A stretch of 64,000 bases of DNA, taken from assembly GCA_947586835.1 (NCBI GenBank), contig CANPXT010000003.1, positions 49,958-113,957 on the forward strand. Direction: 5' to 3'. Shown in pieces: positions 41,568 through 50,261 of this stretch. The translations under genes and the position numbers were made by a program. Under the pieces are notes generated by a model. It did not search any database. It was given only the letters and a program-made list of their open reading frames with translations, and had not been told where the DNA came from. The stretch comes from an uncultured Alphaproteobacteria bacterium (lineage in GTDB: Bacteria > Pseudomonadota > Alphaproteobacteria > CAAHEQ01 > UBA3637). Each line of letters begins with the position of its first letter. Position 1 is the first letter of the stretch.

Positions 41568-41747
41568 CTATTTATTATCGCCGCAGTGGCAAGAATCGCA
41601 GCATTTATTTTCTTTGGTGCATTGACAGTTATCACCGCAGGTACAATTTTCACCGCAATGGCATTCTTTGCCATCTTTTCCGCACTGACAATTTTCGCCA
41701 CATTGGCAGTTTTCACATTTACAATTCGGATTGTTACATTTTCCCAT
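41568..41747 (-). CDS. Metallothionein-like cysteine-rich protein
   Basis: About 59 residues, of which 17 are cysteine (29%). The start is the ATG at 41747, behind AGGAG; an in-frame start at 41780 would put the ribosome-binding site inside the gene and is rejected. The protein has seven CxC pairs in a quasi-repeat CxCGEN/CxCGDN, plus one CC. This does not follow the SmtA/BmtA pattern, lacks aromatic residues and has two histidines next to cysteines. It is first in the operon, directly under the CsoR-type operator. Likely role: thiol buffering of copper or another soft metal. Confidence 0.8.
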   Translation of the reverse strand: MGKCNNPNCKCENCQCGENCQCGKDGKECHCGENCTCGDNCQCTKENKCCDSCHCGDNK

Positions 41748-41780
41748 TTTTAATTCTCCTGTTAAAAAAATTACGTTCAA

Positions 41781-41813
41781 ATATACATATACCCCCTATA
41801 TGTATATTGTCAA
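41781..41813 (-). promoter_or_regulatory. CsoR-type operator within the promoter of the metal operon
   Basis: ATATACATATA (41781-41791) and TATATGTATAT (41797-41807) are perfectly inverted around CCCCC. A central run of Gs or Cs between AT-rich arms is typical of CsoR/RcnR-family operators. On the minus strand TTGACA (41808-41813) abuts it, so the palindrome covers the spacer and the -10 region. Start codon of the first gene: 41747. Confidence 0.75.
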
Positions 41814-41942
41814 GATATTTGTTATAAAATTTTCCATTTTCATAAAAAAATTAACCTATCGGACTAAAATGCTCTATTTACCGAGTGTAAAAATTTTAAC
41901 TTCATACTTAGTATTTTTCTAAACTATAAAGTATTCTCTTGA

Positions 41943-42029
41943 CAAAGCAAAATCAAACCGATCACCTATACCACCTCCGGTTATGCGATGTTTGATGAAA
42001 AGCAGATCGCTGAGGTTAAGAAGGATTAG
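41943..42029 (+). pseudogene. Gene fragment (29 codons) without start
   Basis: An open frame preceded directly by a stop and ending in TAG translates to a peptide including TYTTSGYAMFDEKQIAEVKKD. Its codons are richer in GC than the surrounding sequence. It looks like the C-terminal end of a lost gene left at the boundary of the element; I cannot name the parent family. Confidence 0.35.
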
Positions 42030-42105
42030 TTGTATCCGCATAAAAGCAAGAAAAGATAGAAAATATTCAATTTTTTTACCTATTTCACTGGACTTTCGTT
42101 CATTT

Positions 42106-42119
42106 CCAAGCATTCATTG
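42106..42119 (+). repeat. 14-bp motif CCAAGCATTCATTG, copy 1
   Basis: Sits 21 bp ahead of the gene at 42141. Identical copies, on the minus strand, lie at 55511-55524 and 59737-59750, each shortly upstream of a gene. Confidence 0.7.
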
Positions 42120-42140
42120 TATCAAACGAAGGGAAATGCA

Positions 42141-42446
42141 ATGAAAACAGTTAAAATTTATATGGTCAGGAAACCCTCAGATATTGATGAAGTTAAGGCG
42201 TTATGCCGGCGCTATAACAATCAAGCCGAAGAAGTAACGGTGGTAGAAACGGTCAACCTGCCTCCGGTCTGGTATGGTACAGTGTGCCGAGCGCCGCTTG
42301 TCGATTACATCTTTTTATCCGGCAAAGGTGGCTACGACGATGAAAACCACCGCCAAGTAGTTGCCTTAAAATGCCAAGGCAAGCCAACACTTTACGTTGA
42401 CCCGTCCGGTTCCTCATACTGCCGTTATATGGGGATTAAATTATGA
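42141..42446 (+). CDS. Unknown small protein, paralogue of the gene at 55164-55475
   Basis: Protein of 101 residues. The start is the ATG at 42141, with GGGAAATG ahead of it and by comparison with the paralogue. Both begin MKTVxxYMVRKPSDxDEVK, share a VVETVNL strand and a KGGYxDE turn, and end DPSGSxYCRYxGI. The last motif suggests a small folded domain with a conserved cysteine. I recognise no named family. The stop overlaps the next gene (ATGA). Confidence 0.75.
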   Translation: MKTVKIYMVRKPSDIDEVKALCRRYNNQAEEVTVVETVNLPPVWYGTVCRAPLVDYIFLSGKGGYDDENHRQVVALKCQGKPTLYVDPSGSSYCRYMGIKL

Positions 42447-42697
42447 AAATGCGCAAATATAAAGATATCAAACCCAGCAACCGGACAAACTTTGTAATGG
42501 TTTATTACCACGCCGGCCGAACTCTTACCCAAATTGAAACTTTACTTAAAAAAGCCTACGGTAATCCGCTACCGGTCAGGCCTCGCGACCGTCTCCTCCG
42601 CTTGCAGTTCAAATTAGAACAAATGGTCGCCCGTTACAAACAATGCCAAAATGAATTAAAAGCGGAATATCAAGCGAAAAAAACTAAACTCTATTAA
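42443..42697 (+). CDS. Unknown small basic protein
   Basis: Protein of 84 residues, rich in Lys, Arg and Gln. It overlaps the upstream gene by four bases and is therefore probably translated with it. The C-terminal half is predicted helical (RLLRLQFKLEQMVARYKQCQNELKAEYQAKK). No recognised family. Its end overlaps the end of the convergent minus-strand gene by 14 bp. Confidence 0.6.
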   Translation: MKMRKYKDIKPSNRTNFVMVYYHAGRTLTQIETLLKKAYGNPLPVRPRDRLLRLQFKLEQMVARYKQCQNELKAEYQAKKTKLY

Positions 42698-43442
42698 ATA
42701 AACATCCCTCAATTGGTATTTGCTCGTTATGCCTATTAAGAACCAAGATCACCGATATAAGTGCCGTATATATACTGGTTAAAGCTACTTTTTTATGATT
42801 AATTTTATGTTCCTCTAGCAATTTTCCTTGTACTCTAAAAGTTTCTCCTACAATGAATGGTGATAAATGCTTAAATGAACACAAAGTTTGATAGTTTTCA
42901 TAAAGTAAATCAATATTTAAATCTTCTTCAATAAAAACAATACCTTGAGAATGAAATATTTCCTTAAAATATGGAAACGCAATTTTGCTCAGATCTTTTA
43001 TACTATTTGCAAAAGATCTATACCAATTTTTATGATAGCTATCGATATCTGATGTGTTTTTGCCTTTACCGGTATAAAATCTTTCACAGTTATAATGGTG
43101 CATTCTTAAAAGCGTTTTCTCCTGCCATTGCGGATTTATTGATAAACTTCTTAACTGTTCTACGAATGCAAATTCATAATAATCTCTGCCTTTTGTATCG
43201 TACATTTTATCAATACATAACAGTTGTATTTGTGCTTCAATAGCCTGACAAGTCAATGAGCAGGCTGTAAATATTCCATTATTTTCCAATAAAGTAAAGG
43301 CATCTCGACAAAGTGCGAAAATAGCTCCAGATAGAACTCTAAGAGATAAGATAGCGGTACTGTTAGTTCTTTTAAATTCTTTACTTTCTATATTTATAAG
43401 TGCTTGTTTAATAAAAGGGATTAATTCTATTTCAGAGTTCAT
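42684..43442 (-). CDS. Unknown helical protein at the end of the defence operon
   Basis: Protein of 252 residues, mainly alpha-helical, with no signal peptide. It resembles in layout the DUF5677-type proteins (a long helical region with FxxACSLTCQAIEAQIQLLCID), but this is a weak impression. The ATG follows AAGGAG. It starts 1 bp after the phosphatase gene and is likely co-transcribed with it, which suggests a shared role. No catalytic motif is visible. Confidence 0.65.
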   Translation of the reverse strand: MNSEIELIPFIKQALINIESKEFKRTNSTAILSLRVLSGAIFALCRDAFTLLENNGIFTACSLTCQAIEAQIQLLCIDKMYDTKGRDYYEFAFVEQLRSLSINPQWQEKTLLRMHHYNCERFYTGKGKNTSDIDSYHKNWYRSFANSIKDLSKIAFPYFKEIFHSQGIVFIEEDLNIDLLYENYQTLCSFKHLSPFIVGETFRVQGKLLEEHKINHKKVALTSIYTALISVILVLNRHNEQIPIEGCLFNRV

Positions 43443-43443
43443 T

Positions 43444-43908
43444 TTAGGAGTTCTCCTTCAGATATTCTAAAAACGCCTGACAGCCTTCGTAAATATCCCA
43501 ATAGCTCTCGTCAAAGTTGCCGGTATACCAAGGGTCGTGGATATTGCGCGGATTGGAGGTAAAATCTAATAAGCGGTGAATTTTATGTTCCGTATCCATG
43601 CCGACAAGCGACTGAATGTCCTCAATATTGCTGTCGTCCATCGCCAAAATGTAATCAAAATGAGCATAATCAGCCGGACGAATGCGCTGGGAATAATGCT
43701 CTTCAAAAGGCACATGCATTGATTTTAGCATTTCGCGCGTACCATGATGAATGCCGGCATGACACATCTCGTTGTAACTCTCGGTCGCGGCAGAATCAAT
43801 TTCAAACAGATCTTTCAAACCTTTTTCGGCAACCATTTGCTTAAACACAAACTGCGCCATCGGCGACCGACAAATATTCCCCAGACATACAAACAGAACT
43901 TTAATCAT
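43444..43908 (-). CDS. Low-molecular-weight protein tyrosine phosphatase
   Basis: Protein of 154 residues. The active-site loop VCLGNICRSPMAQ is at the N-terminus (Cys 8, Arg 14 in the CxxxxxR form), and the general-acid Asp is in HDPWYTGN. It is the eukaryotic-like class seen in many bacteria. Its role here is unclear. The position between an OLD-family gene and an unknown gene, on the same strand, is unusual for a housekeeping enzyme. Confidence 0.9.
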   Translation of the reverse strand: MIKVLFVCLGNICRSPMAQFVFKQMVAEKGLKDLFEIDSAATESYNEMCHAGIHHGTREMLKSMHVPFEEHYSQRIRPADYAHFDYILAMDDSNIEDIQSLVGMDTEHKIHRLLDFTSNPRNIHDPWYTGNFDESYWDIYEGCQAFLEYLKENS

Positions 43909-43960
43909 TATTAATATCTCTTGAATTTTTCTCTATTTATCTGAATATTGTGCACTTAAT

Positions 43961-45619
43961 TTATATTAGTTCTTTGGATAACCATTCTATAGCTTCTTGT
44001 ATTTTTGCTGGAATATCTAAAGTTTCATTTTGTGCTATTTGGCATGCTTTGATTGGCTTGGTTCCTTGAATATTGCTACATATCTCACTATATTTTTGTT
44101 CACCAAATGTCTTCCGTAACTCACCTTCATAATCTTTATCAAGAGCAATTATTTTGGTTATTACATCGGCTAATGCATTAAGTTTATTATTATACTCTTC
44201 TTCCTCTTCTTTTTTATTATTATTCTTGAAATCCGAAGCATCAATATCATAAAAAGCAACAGTTTTAATATTTAATGTTTGGGCAATCTGCACAAATTTA
44301 TATAAGTTCCTTTTTCCTCTTGCATTGATAATTGAGACATCTGCTGCATTTAAGTTAAACTTTAATCTGTTAGCATAAACAGGTAAAGATAAGCGTTCTG
44401 TATCGCCTTCAACAATAATCACAGCTTTTGAAAAGAAAAATTCTCGTGTCTCTGTATCAAAATCCTTTAATATTTGTAATTCTTTTCTTTGTTGCCATAG
44501 CTTCTTAACAATCTCTTTCCATTTTTCAGAACGAATATTCTGTACTTTTGTTTCCGAATTTTCCTTAATTAAACGAATTACCTGATAAAAATTTGGCAAT
44601 GCTACAAAATACGGAGAATGTGTAGTATATATTAACTGATTAGTCTGAGATATTTTTTCAAATGTTTCATATAGATATTTTTGCTTTTGTGGGTGTAAAA
44701 AACATTCTGGTTCTTCAATTAAAATGATAGACCCTTGTTTCTTCATCTTTTCATATGTTTGCATAATACTAAGAACAACAGCATTTTGTATTCCTTGTCC
44801 TAGTTCAGTAGCACTTATTTCAAAATCGTTCTCCTTAAATATGAGGTCAAGATTATTGAAAAAGGTAATTGGAGAAAATGTATTAAAGCAAACATCTATG
44901 CTTTTATCATCTTTACTAATTCCTAACTGAGCTTTGGTATTGTCTTTTATTGATTGTTCAATTTCCTTAAAATGTTCCGTAGATAAAAATTCCATCAATT
45001 TCTGAATCAGAGCATTATATTCTCTCTTCTTGTCGCTATTGCTTTCAATTTCTTTACACACATCTTGTAGCATAATTCTTAAAAAAGAATATTGCGAAGT
45101 TGGTAATTGGCTCTCAATAGTTCTTGGCAACCCCATATAAATCAACTTAATTTCATCCTTTAGTTCTTGAGGTATAGATGTTAATGGTTCTGATATAGCA
45201 CCTGTACCTTTCTCATATTTTGTAATAATAGTAGATATAATCTCTTCCTTGTCATTTAAGCATTTTTGGTCTAAATGATATTGTCCTTTGTTTTCCCCTT
45301 TTTCATATAATTTATATTCAAACTGAAAACCGTAAACATCTACTTCTGGAGAACTTTTGTATTTTTTGTATTTTAATGGTTCTTTGAATATAATTTTTAC
45401 AACAATAGATTCTCCTTCCTGTCGTTTGTGTATATCATCAATGGAAAACGAATTAGCAGATAACCACTTACCTCCCAAACATCTTTTTATAATTTCCAAT
45501 AAATTGCTTTTTCCAACATTGTTTGAGCCAAGAACAGCATTCATGTTTATATTAAAACAGAAAGTCTCTTCCTTAATTGATTTGAAATTTTTTATATACA
45601 CTTCTTTTATTGTCGGCAC
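43961..45619 (-). CDS. OLD-family ATPase with TOPRIM nuclease domain
   Basis: Protein of 552 residues, starting at a GTG (45619). The N-terminal ABC-type ATPase has Walker A VLGSNNVGKSNL (about 30-40), a signature-like region and Walker B IILIEEPECFLHPQKQ, followed by a D-loop/H-loop region (TTHSPYFVALP). The C-terminal TOPRIM domain has IVEGDTERLSLPVYAN and the metal-binding FYDIDASDF. OLD nucleases act in phage defence. No UvrD-type helicase partner (as in Gabija) or reverse transcriptase is adjacent, so it fits the stand-alone class. It begins 66 bp after the methyltransferase gene. Confidence 0.87.
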   Translation of the reverse strand: MPTIKEVYIKNFKSIKEETFCFNINMNAVLGSNNVGKSNLLEIIKRCLGGKWLSANSFSIDDIHKRQEGESIVVKIIFKEPLKYKKYKSSPEVDVYGFQFEYKLYEKGENKGQYHLDQKCLNDKEEIISTIITKYEKGTGAISEPLTSIPQELKDEIKLIYMGLPRTIESQLPTSQYSFLRIMLQDVCKEIESNSDKKREYNALIQKLMEFLSTEHFKEIEQSIKDNTKAQLGISKDDKSIDVCFNTFSPITFFNNLDLIFKENDFEISATELGQGIQNAVVLSIMQTYEKMKKQGSIILIEEPECFLHPQKQKYLYETFEKISQTNQLIYTTHSPYFVALPNFYQVIRLIKENSETKVQNIRSEKWKEIVKKLWQQRKELQILKDFDTETREFFFSKAVIIVEGDTERLSLPVYANRLKFNLNAADVSIINARGKRNLYKFVQIAQTLNIKTVAFYDIDASDFKNNNKKEEEEEYNNKLNALADVITKIIALDKDYEGELRKTFGEQKYSEICSNIQGTKPIKACQIAQNETLDIPAKIQEAIEWLSKELI

Positions 45620-45685
45620 TTCTTTATCACTCTCATATATATTAAATAAAATTATTGTTATATAAAAATCTCGAACTCCTAAGAA

Positions 45686-46810
45686 TTACTCCGTATCATC
45701 CTGCTTCACTAAAATCTCATGAACAGTTTCAGCCATTTCTTTAATTACGGGTATTGTTACGGAATTTCCGAACAGTTTATATTGTTGGGTGTCAGATACT
45801 TCTGAAGGGAAAGTAAAAGTATCTTCTTTTGTTTTCTTATTAATGAAAGCATAATTAACAAAACCTTGAAGTTTTCCCCACTCCATCGGCGTCATAACCC
45901 GTACAAATTTATTATTAATCGGGGTTTTTTTCTGTCCGTACATTTTTCCGGCATATTTTTTGCCGTTTTTCTTATCCAATATAAGATTTCGTTCTTTTCC
46001 CGAACCACCGGTAGCTAAGATTGTATTGGCAATCGGATGTTCAATATTTTCGGCATTGACTATTCTGTATCCAAAGCCGTTACCCTTACTTTTCTCTCTG
46101 ACAGCATGTCTTTCTAATGTTTCCAGATATCCTTGTGACATGAAAAATTTCTCGGAAACATTCTTTTCCAACAGATCATTCAAATCAGTATATAACTGTT
46201 TTTTCCCTTTAGGCGGAATATAATTGGGTAATTTTATATCAGGATATTGTTCCAAATCGAACCCTATTATATATACTCTCGGACGATTTTGAGGAATACC
46301 GAAGTCCTTTGAATTTCTGATGAAATCCTTAGGATTATAAATAATGTTTCCGTTGTTTCCTTTTTTAACGCCGATTACTTTATAATTAAGATCAGTCAAT
46401 CTTTCCAATATAGTCCTGAAAGTCCTGCCTCCGTCATGTGTGGTCAAATGGTCAACATTTTCCAAAAATACCACTTTAGGACGTTTTTTACTGCGCTTTA
46501 TTATATCTAAAATATGGAAAAATATTGTTCCCTTAACAGTATCTTCAAATCCGGCCTTTTTTCCTGCTCTGCTGAATGTTTGACATGGAAATCCGGCCAA
46601 AAGAACATCATAATCCAAATTTGCACATTTATTTTTAAACTCATCGGAAGTCAGATCATTTCTGGGATTCTCTTTATATAAATGTTCATAGGTCTTGCAG
46701 GCATATTCATCTATTTCAGCGGACAGGACGTTTTCAAAGCCTCCCGTCATTTCAAATCCTTTGCGAATTCCGCCTATGCCTGCGCATAAATCTATCGTTT
46801 TATATTTCAT
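45686..46810 (-). CDS. C5 cytosine DNA methyltransferase
   Basis: Protein of 374 residues. Motif I DLCAGIGGIRKGF, catalytic motif IV GFPCQTFSRAG (Cys 76), motif VI ENVDHL, motif VIII (NRPRVYIIG) and motifs IX-X (FGNSVTIPVIKEMA) are all in order, with the target-recognition region between VIII and IX. The target sequence cannot be read off. It overlaps vsr by 11 bp and is the last gene of the six-gene operon. Confidence 0.95.
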   Translation of the reverse strand: MKYKTIDLCAGIGGIRKGFEMTGGFENVLSAEIDEYACKTYEHLYKENPRNDLTSDEFKNKCANLDYDVLLAGFPCQTFSRAGKKAGFEDTVKGTIFFHILDIIKRSKKRPKVVFLENVDHLTTHDGGRTFRTILERLTDLNYKVIGVKKGNNGNIIYNPKDFIRNSKDFGIPQNRPRVYIIGFDLEQYPDIKLPNYIPPKGKKQLYTDLNDLLEKNVSEKFFMSQGYLETLERHAVREKSKGNGFGYRIVNAENIEHPIANTILATGGSGKERNLILDKKNGKKYAGKMYGQKKTPINNKFVRVMTPMEWGKLQGFVNYAFINKKTKEDTFTFPSEVSDTQQYKLFGNSVTIPVIKEMAETVHEILVKQDDTE

Positions 46811-47222
46811 GACCTTTTCCTAATACCGTAACGATTTTTTCAAAACACTTCCGGGGATTTTTCGTAATTTCTTTGCCCCAGAATCTTAATACTGTCCATC
46901 CTTCATTTTCAAGTTTTTTATTAACTTCTTCATCTCTTTCCATATTTCTCTCGATTTTTTTAATCCAAAAAACTTTGTTGGAATGTATTTTATCCTTATT
47001 TTCTTTCCAAGAATACCCGTGCCAAAACTCACTGTCGCAAAAGACGGCTACCTTTTTACTCATAAAGACAATATCCGGTTTACCAAATACTTTCGAACAA
47101 TTTTTGCGGTATCTGTAACCGTTATCCCATAGAATCTTTCGCAAAATCTGCTCTATCTTGCTGTCTTTATTTTTGACGGCAACCATATTTTTATGTCTTT
47201 GCTCTTTGGTAAGTTTATCCAT
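46800..47222 (-). CDS. vsr: Very short patch repair (Vsr) endonuclease
   Basis: Protein of 140 residues. The family features are RHKNMVAVKNKDSKIE, KVFGKPDIVF (Asp 50), VAVFCDSEFWHGY and VLRFWGKEI. In E. coli, Vsr nicks T:G mismatches that arise from deamination of 5-methylcytosine. In defence islands, Vsr-like proteins can instead act as the cleaving subunit. It overlaps both neighbours (8 bp with the AIPR gene, 11 bp with the methyltransferase). Confidence 0.93.
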   Translation of the reverse strand: MDKLTKEQRHKNMVAVKNKDSKIEQILRKILWDNGYRYRKNCSKVFGKPDIVFMSKKVAVFCDSEFWHGYSWKENKDKIHSNKVFWIKKIERNMERDEEVNKKLENEGWTVLRFWGKEITKNPRKCFEKIVTVLGKGHEI

Positions 47223-49305
47223 TGTCCAGCTTTACTCCCATGCTTTTAGCCTTTTCATAAAGAGCATACAAAATCTGTGCCTGTTTCTCACTCGGAGGAA
47301 GAAGATAGCCTTTTGACATTTTACCTAATATTTCAAATTCCTTCAGACCACTGCACAGAGATTTATTTGCATTATAAAAAGCAAATAATTTTCCCCATAC
47401 AGAGAACGGTAATTTTACAACAAAAGCCTGTCTTTCAATATTATTATCGATTGCCTGTTGCTTTTTTGCCTCTTTCTTTTCGAATTTTACCGCTTCTTTT
47501 TCCGTAATTATATTTTCAAATAATTTTTCGGGTATTTCGAATTTGATTTGTTGTATTTCTTTCCAAGTATATTCACGACTGAATTTTTCACGCAAATCGG
47601 CTTCGTTTTCTTGAGCTTCAATATATGATCTGACAACGTTGATACATATATTCAACACTTTTTCCATATCATCTGATATATCTTGTCTGTCCCAGACATC
47701 AGCATAATTAAGATACGCCTCGTGTTCTTTGATATATTTATTCAAAATAGCCAACGCATAAGCCTTAATATAAGCTCTTACGGATTTTCTGCTCTTTACC
47801 CAATCGGCTTCTTTGAGGATATTGTCCGTCTTAATGGTTAATATTATTTTTGCTATTGCTTCCTTAAAATAAGCCTCATTAATGGAAAGCTCATCTTTTT
47901 CAAGCATATCTTCAATTTGTTTTGCAAACTTCGGAAAGGCTTGGTTTGTCTTTGTAGATAAGTACGGGAAGTTGCTGAAAATCATTTCCGTCTTAGCCAA
48001 CAAATGTTTATCTACCATTTGCTCTTTCGGATAACGCAACAGGAATTCTTTCTCTTTTCCGTCTCTGACATACTTAGCTTTCTCATTCAAATATTGACCG
48101 CGGGTACGCTCATAATACCATTTATTTTTAATTTGTTGACCGCCTGACATAGGAGCCCATATTCTTTCCGAAAGTTCTTTAAATGTCTTATGGAAAGGAC
48201 TGTTAGAGAAGAAATCGGATTCTTTAACCGGATTCTGGCTGTTTGCATATCTTGCAACCTTACCGACGAAATCAGCATATTCATCCTCTTTGGAAACAAC
48301 GGACAATTTCATTTGAACGAAGATATTGCTTATATCAACCTTATTTTTATAGCAGTTATAAATGACTGAAGTCGTTTGACCGCCGTTCACTATTTGCAAT
48401 CCGTTTAACCGAACAATTTTTAAGACATTATCCTGCTTTTCTACTTCAATTGAAGATGCCGTACATGTCAGCCCGTTGTTATACGCAAAAAAGCGTTCTG
48501 GTTCTTCTTTTATCGTAATCTGCATCTTTTTATTGGTATTACCTTTGAATTGCAAAAACGTACGAACATTCTGCTCCAACAGCTTTTGTCCGTACTGATC
48601 ATATATTTGTGCTAAAACATTCCCGGGCATAACAACCAGATAAGAAGCATAGTCTTGAGCTTCCAAAGATGCAGGTAAACATAACAGCCACTCATCCGTA
48701 TAGTCACTGATTGAAACTTCAATTTCCTGCAGATTATTTTCCTGAGTTGATATTCGGTAAATATCCTTCAAATCAAACACCTGAAAATCAGCTCTCAAAT
48801 TTTTAATTATTTCAGGAGCAATGACTTTAGTGTTTCTGGTCAGTGTGCCGTTTGTGATAATTAAAAACATAATTCGTTGAATTTTACCGGAGTTAAACAG
48901 TTCATAAATAAACTTTGCCGATTCAACTGCTTCATCGGTAGGAGACATTACGGAATATAACGGGGAACTTGTATTAACCGTTTCTTCAAAAAAGAGTTTC
49001 ATCTTCTTAAATTTACGCTCATACATATCTTTTGTAAGTGTTTCAATTTGTTCACCCGGGAAAAATTGGCTTCCGATAATAGTCAGCAATTTTCGTTCTT
49101 CATCGTATGCATATCCCGCAAATTCAATGTCTGATTGAATGTATTCACTCCAGATAATATCAGCAACATCTCCGTCTTGTTCCAAATAGCTTCCTATTTT
49201 TTGCGTAAAAATTTGTGCTTTCGAAGCATCCTTGTCTACCTGAAAGTCAGTCAAAGCATCTTGGTAAAATCCCTGATAAAAATCTTCTAATTGGATGTCT
49301 GCCAT
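47215..49305 (-). CDS. AIPR-family protein
   Basis: Protein of 696 residues. The AIPR (abortive infection phage resistance) domain is recognised around residues 235-400 by FLQFKGNTNKKM, ITIKEEPERFFAYNNGLT and LNGLQIVNGGQTTSVIYNCY. AIPR genes are named for phage-resistance loci; the biochemical role is not settled. The start codon overlaps the previous stop by one base (TAATG). Confidence 0.9.
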   Translation of the reverse strand: MADIQLEDFYQGFYQDALTDFQVDKDASKAQIFTQKIGSYLEQDGDVADIIWSEYIQSDIEFAGYAYDEERKLLTIIGSQFFPGEQIETLTKDMYERKFKKMKLFFEETVNTSSPLYSVMSPTDEAVESAKFIYELFNSGKIQRIMFLIITNGTLTRNTKVIAPEIIKNLRADFQVFDLKDIYRISTQENNLQEIEVSISDYTDEWLLCLPASLEAQDYASYLVVMPGNVLAQIYDQYGQKLLEQNVRTFLQFKGNTNKKMQITIKEEPERFFAYNNGLTCTASSIEVEKQDNVLKIVRLNGLQIVNGGQTTSVIYNCYKNKVDISNIFVQMKLSVVSKEDEYADFVGKVARYANSQNPVKESDFFSNSPFHKTFKELSERIWAPMSGGQQIKNKWYYERTRGQYLNEKAKYVRDGKEKEFLLRYPKEQMVDKHLLAKTEMIFSNFPYLSTKTNQAFPKFAKQIEDMLEKDELSINEAYFKEAIAKIILTIKTDNILKEADWVKSRKSVRAYIKAYALAILNKYIKEHEAYLNYADVWDRQDISDDMEKVLNICINVVRSYIEAQENEADLREKFSREYTWKEIQQIKFEIPEKLFENIITEKEAVKFEKKEAKKQQAIDNNIERQAFVVKLPFSVWGKLFAFYNANKSLCSGLKEFEILGKMSKGYLLPPSEKQAQILYALYEKAKSMGVKLDNG

Positions 49306-50261
49306 TATTTTTTCCTTTCAATCAGTTCTTGTACGGCATACTTTGACATACCCGTAAAATTAATATCGTATTTTACATTCGAAATACATTCCGGAATATC
49401 AGCTACCGTGATACTCGGAAACTCATCGGTAACATTATAATAAGTTACCGACACGTCTTTAACGGACACAAGATTTTCATATGAAAGTGCCGGATTATAG
49501 CCGACCGACAAAAGCTTTTGTTCAAATACGGTAACCAGATTTTCTTTTTCGTTTTTTATTTGCTGTATTAATACGGATATAACATCTGCGAGATTGTCAG
49601 CTGAGGCATCTTGAGCAAACTTATAACACACAAGAAATAAATCTTTGCTTTCTCGTGCTAATTGTCGTTCATTTGAAATATGAACCCCGTTTTCATCATC
49701 AAAACAAGCCTTAATTTCAGCGAAAAAGTCATCAAACATGAAATCCTTATCGGCTCTTTCCGGACCTTGCCATGCCGCCAATAATTCTTCATATGTTCGA
49801 GAATGTTCAGAATGCATATATTGCAGAAATTTTAATTCCGCAATTAATCCTATTTGGGTTCTGATATCAATTTCTTTCTTTTTCAGTCTTTGTAAGAATT
49901 TCATCCATTGCTTCATCCTTACAAACAGAGCATCTGCATACTTTTGCTTATCATCGTATACGGTAACGGATACCAGGTCTTCACCAAAGCGGTTAAAAAT
50001 TTCAATATCGGCATCTTCACGTAAAGAAAGAGCAAAAACTGATTTTCCATTAACCTCTGCTAAATTAGCATCGGCTCCGCTAAAACGAATTTGAGAAAGG
50101 TCTATATGCACAATACCATCAAAATTTATTGTAAGACCATACTTTCCGTTTTTCAGACGAACCCACCATATATCAGATTTAATATCTGGTGAAGCTTTAA
50201 TCTTTTGTCCTTCAGATAAGGACTTCCAAGGAATTACGGTTGAACTGTCAGCTTTATTCAT
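49305..50261 (-). CDS. PD-(D/E)XK nuclease-like protein (DUF4420 type)
   Basis: About 318 residues. The start is taken as the ATG at 50261, six bases after GGAGG, rather than in-frame ATGs at 50267 and 50279. A PD-(D/E)XK-like core lies at about 135-210: LIAELKFLQYM, then WQGPERADKDFMFDDFFAEIKACF (D...EIK), consistent with DUF4420 members found next to Z1 proteins. It is probably the nuclease of the system. It overlaps the Z1 gene by 8 bp. Confidence 0.82.
   Translation of the reverse strand: MNKADSSTVIPWKSLSEGQKIKASPDIKSDIWWVRLKNGKYGLTINFDGIVHIDLSQIRFSGADANLAEVNGKSVFALSLREDADIEIFNRFGEDLVSVTVYDDKQKYADALFVRMKQWMKFLQRLKKKEIDIRTQIGLIAELKFLQYMHSEHSRTYEELLAAWQGPERADKDFMFDDFFAEIKACFDDENGVHISNERQLARESKDLFLVCYKFAQDASADNLADVISVLIQQIKNEKENLVTVFEQKLLSVGYNPALSYENLVSVKDVSVTYYNVTDEFPSITVADIPECISNVKYDINFTGMSKYAVQELIERKK

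Noticed and set aside
43961..45619. Gabija system
   Set aside because: The OLD-type ATPase is present but no UvrD-like helicase (GajB) is adjacent.
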